Positions 48,001-59,283 of a DNA stretch of 64,000 nt are shown here, piece by piece. The notes under the pieces were generated by a model. The model was not told the origin of the DNA. It saw only the letters and a list, made by a program, of their open reading frames with translations, and did not search any database. The DNA lies in assembly GCA_036583965.1 (NCBI GenBank), contig JAZBQD010000019.1, forward strand, positions 5,216,530 to 5,280,529, read 5' to 3'. This stretch comes from Prunella strophiata (Eukaryota; Chordata; Aves; Passeriformes; Prunellidae). Within the stretch, counting starts at the first letter, position 1. Each line of letters opens with the position of its first letter. The position numbers were made by a program, and so were the translations under genes.

Positions 48001-48957
48001 TGCCCACACTCATGCACCACAATTCCCTGTGTATTTTTAGCCCTTGTGGATGCTCGAACTCTCCAGGATGGTAGCTACAATTTCAAGTTGTGCAACCTCC
48101 TGAGCCAAGGAGCAATGCACTAATGCATTTTGGAGCCCTGTAAGAGACCCAGCACAGCATATTGCTTATTGCCTTTTCAATAATAGATGGGTTCAAATCT
48201 ATTCATGGTTTTTAAGAAGGAACACCTTTTACTTTGATATATTACTTTATCATAACATCAGCAGCCATTAAGGCTGCAGACTTCAGCCTTTCATAGTCCC
48301 ATCTGTAACAAGCACAGGGCCTGATCTTCAGCAGATTTTTCCCACTCACAGTGTCTGTCCCAGCCCAAGAGCCCCAAACAAACTGTGATGTGTCCCTGTG
48401 GGCATCAGCTTTGCATCTTGCTGCTCTGTGGGCCCTGGCTGACAGCAGATGTGGCAGAAGTGTCCCAAGGAGGAGCCCTGAAAGTGCTCTGGGGAACAGC
48501 AGGGTGCTGATGGCTTGTGTGACTCACACAGCTCCTGCCAGCAGAACCACAAGATAAAGATGCATCAAAAGTCTCAGGCATCAAATGGCTATTTTTGATT
48601 TTCACCTTGAACTTTTAGAGACGTCAGAGATGTTTATGATTTACAGAATTTGCCTCTGTTCCTCTGACCCTGCAGGAGGGACAAGTCACTGCTGCACTTC
48701 ATGCTGAGGGCAGAATCCTGATGCCACATTGCAGGAGGATGGACTGAAGGCACAGGACTAATTCCAATATACATGTGCACAGTGCATCAAGCAAAGAAGA
48801 TAGCAGCTCTGGGCAGGGCAGTCAGGCATGTTTTGATGATAAAAGAAAGGAAAATTCCACCCAGGTATCCTACTGAAACTCTATTTGCAGGTTTAATCTG
48901 GTTGTGTATACTGCTTCAGATAGTCCTAGAGCTGTCTCCTTCTGAAACTCCCTCAAG
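45059..48957. other. Intron 1 spacer, including an AT-rich possible regulatory stretch
   Basis: No gene was recognised. The interval 46860-47160 is AT-rich without simple repeats and contains ATTTGCAT (46968-46975), the octamer bound by POU factors, plus several TAAT cores. A T run lies at about 47899-47912. Confidence 0.45.
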
Positions 48958-49264
48958 AAAACCAACCAACCAACCAAAACAAAACAAAACAAAACAAAAC
49001 AAAACAAACAAAAACCACAAAAAAAAACAAAAAAAAAAAAACAAAAAACCAACCCCCCCCAAAAAACAACAACAACAAAAAAAAAAAACCAAAAAAAAAA
49101 ACCAAAACAAAACCAAAAACAAAATCCCACACACACAAAACACAACAACAACAAAAACCTCACAAAAAAACACACACAAAAAAAAAAAAAAAAAGAAAAA
49201 AAAAACAACCAAACCCAAAAAACTAACAACAAAACAAGCAAACAAAAAAACCACCAAAAAAAGT
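48958..49264 (+). repeat. Second A/C low-complexity array
   Basis: The array starts as (ACCA)n, turns into (AAAAC)n (about six units at 48977-49007), then into long A runs with CC, CCC and CAA interruptions and one run of eight C near 49053-49060. Almost no G or T is present. It has the same composition and strand as the array at 1482-3627 but is seven times shorter. Confidence 0.92.
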
Positions 49265-51405
49265 TGGTCTAACTTTAAGGGGAAGTAAATCCTTGAAAAC
49301 TGTGCTGGGGTTACATCCATGTGAAAGACGATGCACGAAGCAGCCCTTAACTAATTAATCACAGGCAGTACAGTGGTATTTTGCACATGAGAAGAAGAGT
49401 CTTTGGCTATTTCCATAGCAGGACACCACATTTTGGTCTGTTTGGGAGCTCTCCTGTTGCTTGAATGAAATATGATTAATCTGATGTGTGCAGCCAGCAC
49501 CAGCCACACTCTGTTGCTCCTCAGGCACACCAAGAGCTATGGCACAAGAGAAATTATGTCTTTTTGGTTTTCCTGCTTGCTGTGGTGTTCCAGCCCGTGC
49601 CAGTGGAGGCTCTGGGTGCCCAGTGCACTGACAGCAGGTGTTTATCTGAATGTGCACTGCAGACACATCTGGTATCTCAGGATACCCAGGGGCAGAGCTG
49701 CTGCTGTAACCTGCTGGGATGCCACACCTGCACAAGTGTGTCAAATCCCCTAAATCTCTCTGCACAGCATTTCCAGGTGGTAAAGGAGGCTCAGCTCAAT
49801 ATAGAGAAGAGCTCTGCCCTCTGTGCAAGCCCTGCTCCAGCAGCCTCCATCCCCTGGGATCCTGCCCTAATTCTGCCCTAATTACTGGAAGCTGAGTGGT
49901 GCCTGGGGTCAGGCAGAGAAAAAAGGCTGGGGGGAAGCAGCTGGGCTGCTCTGCCCTACATGGCAAAGGGCTCCTGGGAATGAGGAACTCTGGTTGCTAT
50001 TCCTGGCTCTAGAAAGCAGTGTGGCCTCTGGGTGATGAGCAGCCTGGTGGGGATGGGCAGATGTCCCCTGCTCACTTCACAGGCCAGCTCCCACGACATT
50101 TTATTCAGTGGTTTTTAAACAAGGTACTTTGTTGGAAGAACATCTTAAGGCAGGATTTTATCCTCCTTTCTCAGGCACAAATCTCACACTTAAATTAATG
50201 AGTTAATCTTTAAAAGAGCTACAGTAGGAGGCTTTAAAATGACTCAATGCTGTATTTTGAAAAGAACTCGTGGATGGCCTGTGTCTCAGAGCTATTTATA
50301 TGCCACCTGCCAGGGAAATTCACAGATGAACGAAATAGCAAGAAACATGCTATTCAAGAGAGACATTCTTGGGATCTGGAGTCAAAAAAACCACACATAA
50401 TTGCATAAGGGTTCTGGTTCAGAGGGCTCTGCATCATTTCTCCATGTGCTGCTAAAAAGGGGCTCTCCTCTCTGCCAGAGAGAGAAGTCACTACCAAGCA
50501 GGTTTGGAGTCCAACACATTCCAACAAATTGTTATTGCAGCAACATTATCTGTGCTATAGCTGTCATGTGAAACCAGGCTGCAAAAAGTGGGAGAATGCC
50601 TGTGCACAAAACTGGTTCATGGCCTGTAGTTCCATGGGTGAATAGTAATAAGAGAAAATCCAGCAAACTTCCTTGCCTTCCCCTTGAGTGCCCTGTTAAA
50701 TGTGATGTTTGGAGGGCCATGGTTTCTGTGTGTCACTTTGCTCACCACCAAATAACCCCAAGAATTTCTCCAGGGCTGAAAGCTGGATTTGCAGGTGCTT
50801 GGTGCAGCCTGCAAGGTGCTAGAGAGGGAAATCTGTGAAGAGGGGGAGAGGCAATGCTGAGACTCCCAGCTCAGGATTAGGATGCAGACAGAAATCTTGT
50901 GTTAGGCTCAGATGCTTACTGGTTTTAACACCAAGAACTACTGCAGGGGCCTCTCCCCAAACCCCTCTTTGGGGTGGTGCTGACAGCCTCAGCCTGGGCT
51001 CCTAATGAGCAGCTCAGTCCCTGCCCAGTGAGTGCAGGCAGGGGCTCTCCCACACCCACCTTTGGCAGGGGGAAAAGATGAATTTCCTGCAGCTGCAGGG
51101 GCAGCCTGGGGCTGAGGGCTGGTGTGTAACTGGGGGGTCAGCATGGCACAGGAAAGGGGAAGTGCCAGAGGCACCTTGGCAATCTGGGGACATCCCCCTG
51201 GAGAACCACACCTCCCACTACATTGCAAGGAAGTCCTTGGAGATTTGTTCCTCCTCCTTCATCCTCTCCTCCTCCTCCTCGTCCTCCTCCCTGCAGGGCT
51301 GCAGCAGCCTGGGCTGTCAGGGGACACCCCAGTCCTGCAGCACATCATGGCTTGGAGGCAGGGTTTTGTCCTCCTTGCCATATTTTCCTCTTTCCTCAAA
51401 TATCC
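49265..51405. other. Intron 1 spacer
   Basis: No gene or mobile element was recognised. A CTCCTCCTC pyrimidine stretch lies at about 51247-51292. Confidence 0.5.
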
Positions 51406-51882
51406 CAGAATCACAGAATGATGAGGTTGGGAGAGACCTCTGAGATCATCCAGTCCAATCCATGTCCTATCACCTCAACTCAGAATATAGACTATAGCAC
51501 CACGTGCCATGTCCAGCCTTTTTTTAAACACATCCAGAGATGGTGATTCTACCACCTCTCTGGGAAGGGCATTCCAGTTCTTTATTATTCTTTGGGTGAA
51601 AATTTTTTTCCTAATATCCAACCTCCACCTTCCCTGATGTAGCTTGAGACTGTGTCCTCTGCTTCTGTCAGCTGCTGCCAGGTGGAAGAGACTGACCCCA
51701 CCTGTGCACAACCTCCCTTCAAGGAGTTGCAGAGAGCAATAAGGTCACCTCTGAGCCTCCTCTTCTCCAGGCTAAACACCCCCAGCTCCCTCAAACGTTG
51801 CTCACAGGGTTTGTGTTCCCAGCTCCTCCCCAGCCTCGTTGCCTCCTCTGGACACGTTCAAGCAGCTCCAGATCCTTTCTAA
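51406..51882 (-). mobile_element. CR1 LINE fragment (~480 bp, antisense)
   Basis: The element begins with the complement of the CR1 tail (CAGAATCACAGAATGATGAG) and is closely similar to the CR1 at 37478-38280 up to CAGATCCTTTCT, where it is 5' truncated. The minus-strand translation contains [20 protein letters not shown] and [20 protein letters not shown], the end of the CR1 reverse transcriptase. It lacks the LTR found in the 37.6-kb copy, so it acts as a related empty site. Confidence 0.9.
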
Positions 51883-52390
51883 GCCTTTTGCAGGTTTTAG
51901 GGAAGGTCTGACACTTTCCACCACAGGTCTCCCCTTCCTTGGTACTCAAGCAGACTCACTGCAGTTTCAGCAAACACTTCTGTCTTTTCCCCACAGGTTC
52001 TATGAGGCCTCAGCACTGCTAACCTGTCCCAAAACTGCATTTATTCATGTGAGAGCTCTCTGCAACCCAATTCACCTGCACAAGGCTGTGGAAATGATGT
52101 TTCACAGCCCCTCTCTAGGCAGCCACAGAGCTCTCTGCAGGGCCCACGGTGGCTGGGACAGCTGAGGGGCCACTCACCACCTAACAAAGAGCAAAACCCC
52201 TGCCATTTCCCAGATCAGCTGCATAAATATTGCATGAGCTGGAGGTGCAGAGGCCATCCCTGGGTCTCACAGAGGCAGGCAAGCCTGCTGGGCTGACCTC
52301 TCCTGATGAGAGCTAAAGGAGGCTTCACCTCCCTGCACCACAGCCCATGGAAGATGCTCTCCCAGCAGCAGAAAGGCCCCATGTGGCACA
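51883..52390. other. Intron 1 spacer
   Basis: Nothing recognised between the CR1 and the 32-bp minisatellite. Confidence 0.5.
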
Positions 52391-53160
52391 GCCTAAAAAA
52401 CCTCTGTGCCATGCCTGCCCCAGCCCAAAAAACCTCTGTGCCATGCCTGCCCCAACCCAAAAAACCTCTGTGCCATGCCTCCCCAGGCCCAAAAAAAACT
52501 CTGTGGCCATGCCTGCCCCAGCCCAAAAAACCTCTAGTGCCATGCCTGCCACAGCCCCAAAAAACCTCTGTGCCATGCCTGCCCCAGCCCAAAAAACTCT
52601 GTACCATGCCTTCCCCAGCCCAAAAAACCTCAATGCCATGCCTGCCCCAGCCCAAAAAACCTTTGTACCATGCCTGCCCCAGCCCAAAAAACCTTTGTAC
52701 CATGCTTGCCCCAGCCCAAAAACCTCTGTACCATGCCTGCCCCAACCCAAAAAACCTTTGTTCCATGCCTGCCACAGCCCAAAAAACTTCTGTGCCATGC
52801 CTGCCCCAGCCCAAAAAACCTCTGTGCCATGCCTGCCCCAGCCCAAAAAACCTCTGTGCCATGCCTGCCCCAACCCAAAAAACCTCTGTGCCATGCCTTC
52901 CCCAGCCCAAAAAACCTCTGTGCCATGCCTGCCCCAGCCCAAAAAACCTCTGTGCCATGCCTGCCCCAGCCCAAAAAACCTCTGTGCCATGCCTGCCCCA
53001 GCCCAAAAACTCTGTGCCATGCCTGCCCCAGCCCAAAAAAACCTTTGTGCCATGCCTGCCCCAGCCCAAAAAACCTCTGTGCCATGCCTGCCCCAACCCA
53101 AAAAACCTCTGTGCCATGCCTGCCCCAGCCCAAAAAACCTCTGTGCCATGCCTGCCCCAG
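52391..53160. repeat. Minisatellite, 24 copies of a 32-bp unit
   Basis: Contiguous units of the form AAAAAACCTCTGTGCCATGC followed by CTGCCCCAGCCC repeat 24 times by count of the CATGC core. Most units are identical; variants include CTTTGTACC, CCAACCC, CCTTCCCC and one to two base gains or losses in the A run. There are no spacers. Because 32 is not a multiple of three and the unit has no stop in most frames, long frames run through it on both strands; these are not taken as genes. Confidence 0.96.
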
Positions 53161-54475
53161 CTCACTCTCCAGCTCTGACCAGTTCAGCCACTTCCCTGTC
53201 CCCTCAGCCCTGGGCTAGGGTGGTGCTGGGTCAGATTTGACCCCCTGAGCCTTCCCTGCCCATCCTAGAGCAGAGAACTGAGGCTGTTTGCCAGCAGGAA
53301 GGTGGTTAAAGAGCCTGGCATGCTCAGCTGCTGAGTTAGGAGTGTCAGACACCTCTGGGAGCCCCCAGCCCCAGCCACAGCCTGTGGGGGGATGCAGGAG
53401 GGAAGCAGCCCTGGGAACACAAAGCCCAGCCCTGCTGGGCAGTGCCCTGAGCTGCAGAGGAACTCCCACCTCAAGGAGAGTGGCTGTCCAAAGGCACCAC
53501 GAGGGCAAAACCACAACAAAAGTACAGGATGTACTTCCACTGCTCTCTTTTTTGTTACATCTGTTCAGCTCCTTGCAGGTTGCAGGGGATCTGGCAGAAC
53601 TGCTGCTGGAAAAGGCACCTTTCCTACTGAAAAAAGTGGGGAAAAAAAAAAAAAACCCTCCTCCCTGTGTTTCAGGATCATCTGTTCTGATTTTGTGATT
53701 GATGGAGTCTTTTTTTCACATAATTCCCCCCATGGCAAACCCCACCATGGGCATGTTTTAAAGTCAGCAGGATTATAACCACATGGGACAAGTCCCCTCC
53801 TATTTTCACCTTTTAAAAGTGAATGTCAGGAAACCAAGCCCAAAAGACAAACGAAATGCAGTTGATCTAAAATTCACTCCTCTTAAAAAGGTATTTCAAA
53901 TTTTCATTTAGAGGTTCCCATTAACCTTAACAGGGGCAGTACACAGGGAATAAATGCCAGTGGTCAACACTGCAGGTTCATCTCCACAGGCAGATAGCAA
54001 TGCCCATCCTGTCTGTGCTCTGTTCTCCCAGAGAGGTGCAGCCCTGCACTGTGTCAGTCCTTCTGGCAAGATTTTCATTATCAGCACCACTCAAGGCTCC
54101 AGAGTGCAACCAGGGGTCAGCCTGATCTCAGGCTCATCAGCATTTTTGTCCTTTTCAAGGAGGAACCACAAAGCAAATGCTTCAAATCCAGAGGACTGGG
54201 AAAACAGCAGCATCCCAGCAGGGTTTCCCTGTCTGCCTTAAGATGCCTGGCTATTTATAAAGAGGCACAAGCAGAGGGCTGAGGGGTTTCCAGAGGCTGC
54301 TAGAACCATTCCAGAGCAGGATGGGGCAGTAAGGGCTGAAGCCCAGCAGACCTGTGAGGTCTGGCTGTTGCATTTTCCTTCTTGTGCATCCCAGGGATGG
54401 AAAGCAGTTGGACATGGAATGGGCAGGCAGACATGCAGTGGCTGATCTCAGCTGCTCACAGTCCAACAGGGACTG
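53161..54475. other. Intron 1 spacer
   Basis: No gene or mobile element was recognised. A poly(A) run lies at 53642-53654. Confidence 0.5.
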
Positions 54476-54925
54476 AATCATAGAATTTCAGGATTGTTAA
54501 GGCTGGAAAAGACCTCTGAGATCATCAAGTCACACACTTAACCCAACACCACCACTAAAGCAGGTCCCAAAGTGTCACATCCACATCTTTTTTGAACACT
54601 TGCAGGAATGGCATTTACAACAATTCCCTGAGCAACCTGTGCCAAAGCCTGACCATCCTGAGGCACTGAGGTGGTCATTTTTTCCTCTTATCCAATCCCA
54701 ACTCCCCCTGGTATAACTTGAGGCCATTTCTTCTCATCCTGTTGTTCCTTGGGAGCAGAGCCTGAGCCCCACTTGGCTCTGTCTCCCTGTCAGGGAGTTG
54801 TAGAGAGTGAGAAAATCCCCCCTGAGCCTCCTTTTCCCCAATCTCAGCCCCTCCAGCTCCCTCAGCTGCTCCTCATCAGACCTGTGCTCCAGACTCTTCC
54901 CCTGCTCCATTGCTCTTCTCTGGAC
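54476..54925 (-). mobile_element. CR1 LINE fragment (~450 bp, antisense)
   Basis: The plus strand begins GAATCATAGAATTTCAGGAT and continues CTGGAAAAGACCTCTGAGAT, then CACCACCACTAAAGCAGGTC and GAGCCTCCTTTTCCCCAATC. It is a different CR1 subfamily from the 37.5- and 51.4-kb copies, judged by its 3' region. It is 5' truncated near TTGCTCTTCTCTGGAC. Confidence 0.88.
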
Positions 54926-56327
54926 AAATGAATGGAGACAAGAACCTACTAATACAGAAAATAAAATAAACCATTCCAGGCTGGAATTCGAGTTTTTCTT
55001 GGGTCAAAGCCTTTTGTTTTTCATTCCAAGCATGAAAATGTTGCTATCTGATGACATGGAAATTGTTCCAGGAAGACTGACCCCCTTCCTGACCCTTCCT
55101 CCTTCTCCCTGTCCTGCACTGTGTCTTTGTTGCCTTGGACAGCCCTAGATCAAAGAATTTCAATTTTTTAGTAGCAACAACTACCTGGAAATTTTGGCTT
55201 CTGGTTGCAAACAACTATGAGAAATGTTCTGGAAAATGTCAAAACAAAGTTATATCCAATATACCACGTTCTTCAAACACCTCCAGGAGCTTTCCCTATT
55301 ATGGACAGGGAAAACATTCCCTTGCTGTATTTACTGGGATGTTTTTTGATGCCCCCATAGATTGCCAGGTCAGCACCCTGTGCACATTGCAAGGTACTGC
55401 CATGTATCATCCTGGGACTCTCCCTGGTTTCACTAAGAGCAGGGACATGGGAAAAGGTCAGGAAAAACTTATCCTTCTCCAGAACTTTGGGTCCACCTGT
55501 GGGACATTTGCCCTGTTGGGGTTTCACCCTCAATTTCAGCATCCCAGTGTGAGCCCACCTTTCACAGCTCAGCATCTTCTGAAGGATGCCCCTTTTTACA
55601 GTTTATTTCCAAACACAGAAACAGCAGCTAATTCCTCTTTGGAACAGATCAAAGGAAGAAGCAAAAAATATTTCTGGAACTTGCTCATAGCCCTCTGAGA
55701 CCCATCTTTTTTTCCTAGTTTATCCTGAAAATACATTTAAACTGCTTTCTTGAGCCCCAGATGTCTGCCTGGAAGGGCCAGAAAGGTCCACACAAACCAT
55801 GTTCACAGCTGCAGAGCAAATCCTCACATCCCACCCAGCAGCACATGCATTCAGCTGGAGCCACTCCCATAAGGGAAAGACCATCATACAGGAGGATCTG
55901 GTGGGTTTTTTATCATTCAGTAGAGACAGCAGTAAATATTATGCTTACAACAATGTCCCTGAGCCCCTGCATGGGAGTTTTACCAGATTATAACAGCCTA
56001 AAGTCAAGCCTGTGCTTGGTGGTTACCTCTCCATGCCTGGCACACGTGCTCTCCCCACCACCTGCCCAAAGCACTGGCTGGTCCACATTTATTTAGCACA
56101 TCTCCCTGTCCACTCTCAAGTGGCCCCATCTGCTTTCCAGGAGGAGCTCTCCTCTGCCCATCCCTGCCTGTCAGAGCAGATAAGGCTGCTCCTTGTGCTT
56201 TTCCCCACGAGACAGATGGGAAGGAGGGAAGCAGGAGGCATCTCAGACGCTCTGTCGCGCTGTCAGCAGGGGCCGGCTGGGACGGGCTGGTGGAGAGGGG
56301 GCTGTCTGACACCAGGGCTGTGACAGC
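54926..56327. other. Intron 1 spacer
   Basis: No gene or mobile element was recognised. Confidence 0.5.
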
Positions 56328-57104
56328 CAGCAGGGACCAGCAGGGACCACAGGGACCAGGACCAGCAGGGACCACAGGGACCACAGGGACCAGCAGGGAC
56401 CATGGGGACCAGCAGGGACCAACAGGGACCAGCAGGGACCATGGGGACCAGCAGGGACCAACAGGGACCACAGGGACCAGCAGGAACCAACAGGGATCAC
56501 AGGGACCAGCAGGGACCAGCAGGAGCCACAGGGACCAGCAGGGACCACAGGGACCAGCAGGGACCAGCAGGGACCACAGGGACCAGCAGGAACCAGCAGG
56601 AACTACGGGGACCAGCAGGGACCAACAGGGACCAGCAGGAACCAGCAGGAACCACGGGGACCAGCAGGAACTACGGGGACCAACAGGGACCACAGGGATT
56701 AGCAGGGACCAGGAGTAACCAAAAGGGAGCAGCAGGGACCAGCAGGAAACCACCAGGAATTACGGGGACCAGCAGGGACCAACAGGGATCACAGGGACCA
56801 GCAGGGACCAGCAGGAACCAAAATGAACCAGCAGGGACCAACAGGGACCAACAGGGACCAGCAGGGACCATGGGGACCAGCAGGGACCAGCAGGGATCAC
56901 AGAGACCAGCAGGGACCAACAGGGACCAGCAGGAACCACGGGGATTAGCAGGGACCAGGAGTAACCAAAAGGGACCAGCAGGAACCACAGGGACCAACAG
57001 TGACCACAGGGACCATCAGGGACCAGCAGGAACCAACATGAACCAGCAGGGACCAGCAGGGACCACAGGGACCAGCAGGGACCAACAGGGACCAGCAGGG
57101 ACCC
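56328..57104. repeat. Minisatellite of mixed 9- and 10-bp units
   Basis: Nearly 780 bp is built from the 10-mers GGGACCAGCA and GGGACCAACA and the 9-mers GGGACCACA and GGGACCATG, joined in changing order into higher-order blocks of two to four units. Variants with GGAACC and GGGATT recur in blocks, showing segmental duplication. The plus strand is purine/AC-rich with G triplets about every ten bases. The collagen-like or Pro-rich translations are by-products of the repeat. Confidence 0.96.
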
Positions 57105-59007
57105 TGTGACTCAGCTCCTATGGGGGGAGTTTCAGGAGCAAACAAAGGGATGTCCAGCTGGTGCTCAGGAGAGAAAGGGAGGCAAAACCAAGCAGGGTGA
57201 GGTTGCATTCCCCAGCAGGAGCAGAACTGCTGGGTTGCTTGCAAGTAGGACAAGCTTGGATACTCGGGATGACCTGCAAACATCACATCTCCCTGGAAAT
57301 GGCCTGGATAGCAGACCACAAATTAACTCCTGCTGTAACAGAGCACACTGCCAAGGGCTTCACTTTCCTACTCAGAACATAAACAAAGGGCATCCTGGCT
57401 TTACTGTAGTATTTAAAAGAGGTGGTGTACACTCCCCAAAAATGCACCCACCCAGCTGGTTTTGTAGTAGGGGGATATGTATTCCTGCTTCCATCTAGAG
57501 AGAAGCTCAGCTAGAGCAGCTGATGGCCTTCAGATTTTATCCATCCCAGTTTCATAACTAAGGGATTTAGCTGACTAATTTCTCAATTTGCAGATTAGAG
57601 GAAGTTCAACCCCAGCTTAATCTGCTGCTGCAAGGGGTTAGGGAGACAGAGCAGCTCATAAACAGTGTGAAATTAATGAAAGTATTTAGCATTTTGTGCA
57701 TGCAGTTTTCCATGCCTGCAATCCAAAGAAAACAGAAAGGGGAGTCCAAAAGCCCTCCAAGCAATTGCCAAATATGTTCTTGTAAAAATCAAGACAGGAA
57801 CGCAGCAGGGAAATTCAACAAAGTGCAGACTATGAGGGATTAGATTCCCCCTTCCCAAGGATAGTCCTGGGGCAGAGAAGGGTTTTGGAATGGGTCTTTG
57901 CCAATCCATGGCCCACCTGAACTCAAAGAACCAGAGGAGAGAGCTCAGTGGAGCTCTGCTGGCTTGCAGTGGCCAAGGGCCCAGGTCTGGCACCCCACAT
58001 GTCACCCTTGGCACTCCCAGCAGGGCACAGCCCAGTGCAGGGGTGGCAGAGATGATTGCAAATGTCATTGGTCTTACTGGAGGAACTCCAGCAGAGATTT
58101 TTCAAAGCAACAACAGAGAGGCTGAATTCTGAAAAAAAGGAGGTAGTAAATATCTGTGGTAAATATTTCTTCTTTGTTTAGATCTCCTTTAAAAACACAT
58201 TTAGGGATTAACAATAGGCTTCATATTTTTTCAGGGTTCAAATACATGTTTTCATCCACTCCACCCAGTTAAGGGTTGCTGGAGTTTCTGCTGTGAGAAA
58301 AGACTCTATTTTGTGCAGATGAATGGCACAGCAGATTGTATTTGGGGCAGACTGTATTAGAGCACTTAGGAATGAAGGCTCTGCAGCACAGTTTGACTTC
58401 TGGAAAACTACACTTAGGAAATGAATGTTATTCAGCAGGGCTGCACACCTCACAGCTTCTATAAACCAGCAGCAAAGCACAGCAGAGTTTTCTGTCAATA
58501 CCTTCACCCTCTATCCTACAAACCTCTGTGTGCCATTCCCATCCTCCACTTGCTTACAATCTCCATGTAATCCTTTATAACTGGACCTCCTGTTGAGTGT
58601 CCTCTGGTTTCCCAAGCCTTCTGTAGACCAGTCACCATCACAAGCTGGAGGCTGACTGTTTTCCAGCCCATTCACCTTTTACAGCCTGCATGGTGGCAAA
58701 TGTCCACTTTTGTCCTCAGGCACAGCTGCTCAGTCCTGCTGAGGCCAGTTTTGTGCAGAGAGGCAGAGCACAGCAGCTCACAAGGCCAGGATGGCACCTT
58801 CACAGAGCATGGCACTGCCCAGGGTGGCTGGAGAGGTGGCTCATTCTTAGTGAACTGCTGTCTACAGCCTCCTTTCCACTGCCCACAGCATCTCTCTTAG
58901 CAATTTCCCATTTTCTCTCTATCTGAACATCCTGCTTTGCCTCCACAACATCTGGAGCTCTCCCATCCCCACTGTGGTTGTGCTCAGCTGGGGTTGGGCT
59001 CTTTCTC
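57105..59007. other. Intron 1 spacer
   Basis: No gene or mobile element was recognised. Confidence 0.5.
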
Positions 59008-59283
59008 CAGGCAGCACTGACAGAACCAGAGGACACAGCCTCAAGCTGTGCCAAGGGAAATACAGGTTGGATATCAGGAAAAGGTTTTTTTTACAGAAAG
59101 GGAGATAAAGTTCTGGAATTGTCTGCCCAGGGAGGTGGTGGAGTCACCATCCCTGGGTGTGTTTAACAAAGCCTGGATGTGGAACTGGGTGCCAAGGTTT
59201 AGTTGAGGTGTTGGGGCTGGGTTGGACTCTATGATCTTGAAGGTCTTTTCCAACCCAGTGATTCTGTGAATTCTGTGATTCTG
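59008..59283 (+). mobile_element. CR1 LINE 3' fragment (~275 bp)
   Basis: Sense CR1 covers the end of the reverse transcriptase frame (AGGGAAATACAGGTTGGATA, then CTGCCCAGGGAGGTGGTGGA) and the complete 3' tail ending CCCAGTGATTCTGTGAATTC and TGTGATTCTG. It is 5' truncated and antisense to RTN1. Confidence 0.9.

Noticed and set aside
52391..53160. CRISPR-like array because of 32-bp repeats
   Set aside because: Units are contiguous with no unique spacers, and the DNA is vertebrate intron.
52215..53240. Repetitive proteins of about 270-316 residues on both strands of the 32-bp array
   Set aside because: All frames are open because the repeat unit lacks stops. There is no start context, splice pattern or similarity supporting a gene.
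56004..57109. Collagen-like or Trp/Pro-rich frames in the 9/10-bp array
   Set aside because: Direct products of the tandem repeat in several frames, with no supporting gene structure.
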